A DNA stretch of 6,267 nucleotides from assembly GCA_029261435.1 (NCBI GenBank), contig JAJDBI010000131.1, forward strand, positions 1 to 6,267, given 5' to 3'. Each line of letters begins with the position of its first letter. The first letter of the stretch is position 1. Positions 6,237-6,267 of the stretch are shown here, piece by piece. The notes under the pieces are model-generated. The model was not told where the DNA came from, did not search any database, and worked only from the letters and a program-made list of their open reading frames with translations. The DNA comes from Nitrospinaceae bacterium. Its GTDB lineage: Bacteria; Nitrospinota; Nitrospinia; Nitrospinales; VA-1. The position numbers and the translations under genes were made by a program.

Positions 6237-6267
6237 TTAACGACCCAGATCAATCGCTCGAATGGCC
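6237..6267 (-). CDS. 3' end of an upstream flagellar-operon gene (partial)
   Basis: On the minus strand a frame enters the window and ends AIRAIDLGR then TAA (6239-6237), 35 nt before the fliF start. Nine residues cannot identify a gene. By position fliE would be expected. However, FliE usually ends in a form like EIMRMQV, whereas an ALxLGR-type ending is more like the rod protein FlgC. A short spacer and common orientation suggest the same operon. The existence of the coding end is itself inferred from position and frame only. Confidence 0.4.
   Translation of the reverse strand, partial: AIRAIDLGR

Overview
This is one end of a flagellar biogenesis operon, read entirely on the minus strand, that runs convergently into the tail of an unrelated plus-strand gene. 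From right to left (5' to 3' on the minus strand) it holds the last nine codons of an upstream gene, fliF (MS ring), fliG (rotor/switch), fliH (export ATPase regulator), fliI (export ATPase), fliJ (export stalk protein) and a motE/ylxF-type gene. The order fliF-G-H-I-J-motE is a widely conserved flagellar arrangement. All six genes are full length and intact. The spacing is very tight: gaps of 2 to 7 nt, with an 8-nt overlap between fliG and fliH. This implies one polycistronic mRNA with translational coupling.

The products fit one assembly line. FliF forms the membrane ring. FliG docks on the FliF C-terminus and takes torque from the stator. FliH, FliI and FliJ form the cytoplasmic ATPase complex that feeds substrates to the export gate. 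The motE-type protein is an exported or membrane-anchored coiled-coil protein with a FliG/MgtE-N-like helical end.

Positions 1-231 are the 3' end of a DUF502-family membrane protein gene on the plus strand. The 65-nt tail-to-tail gap (232-296) contains several small inverted repeats but no classic U-rich terminator.

The organism is a flagellated bacterium of moderate base composition. The presence of motE after fliJ, the DUF502 neighbour and the style of the proteins suggest a Gram-negative lineage of the deltaproteobacterial or Nitrospinota kind. This is a family-level impression only and cannot be settled from the window.

No new biological system is evident. The points most worth checking are an acidic C-terminal tail on FliH, an arginine replacing the methionine of the FliG MFxF motif, two TTG starts, a fliF start without a visible Shine-Dalgarno sequence, and an upstream gene end that does not look like the expected FliE.
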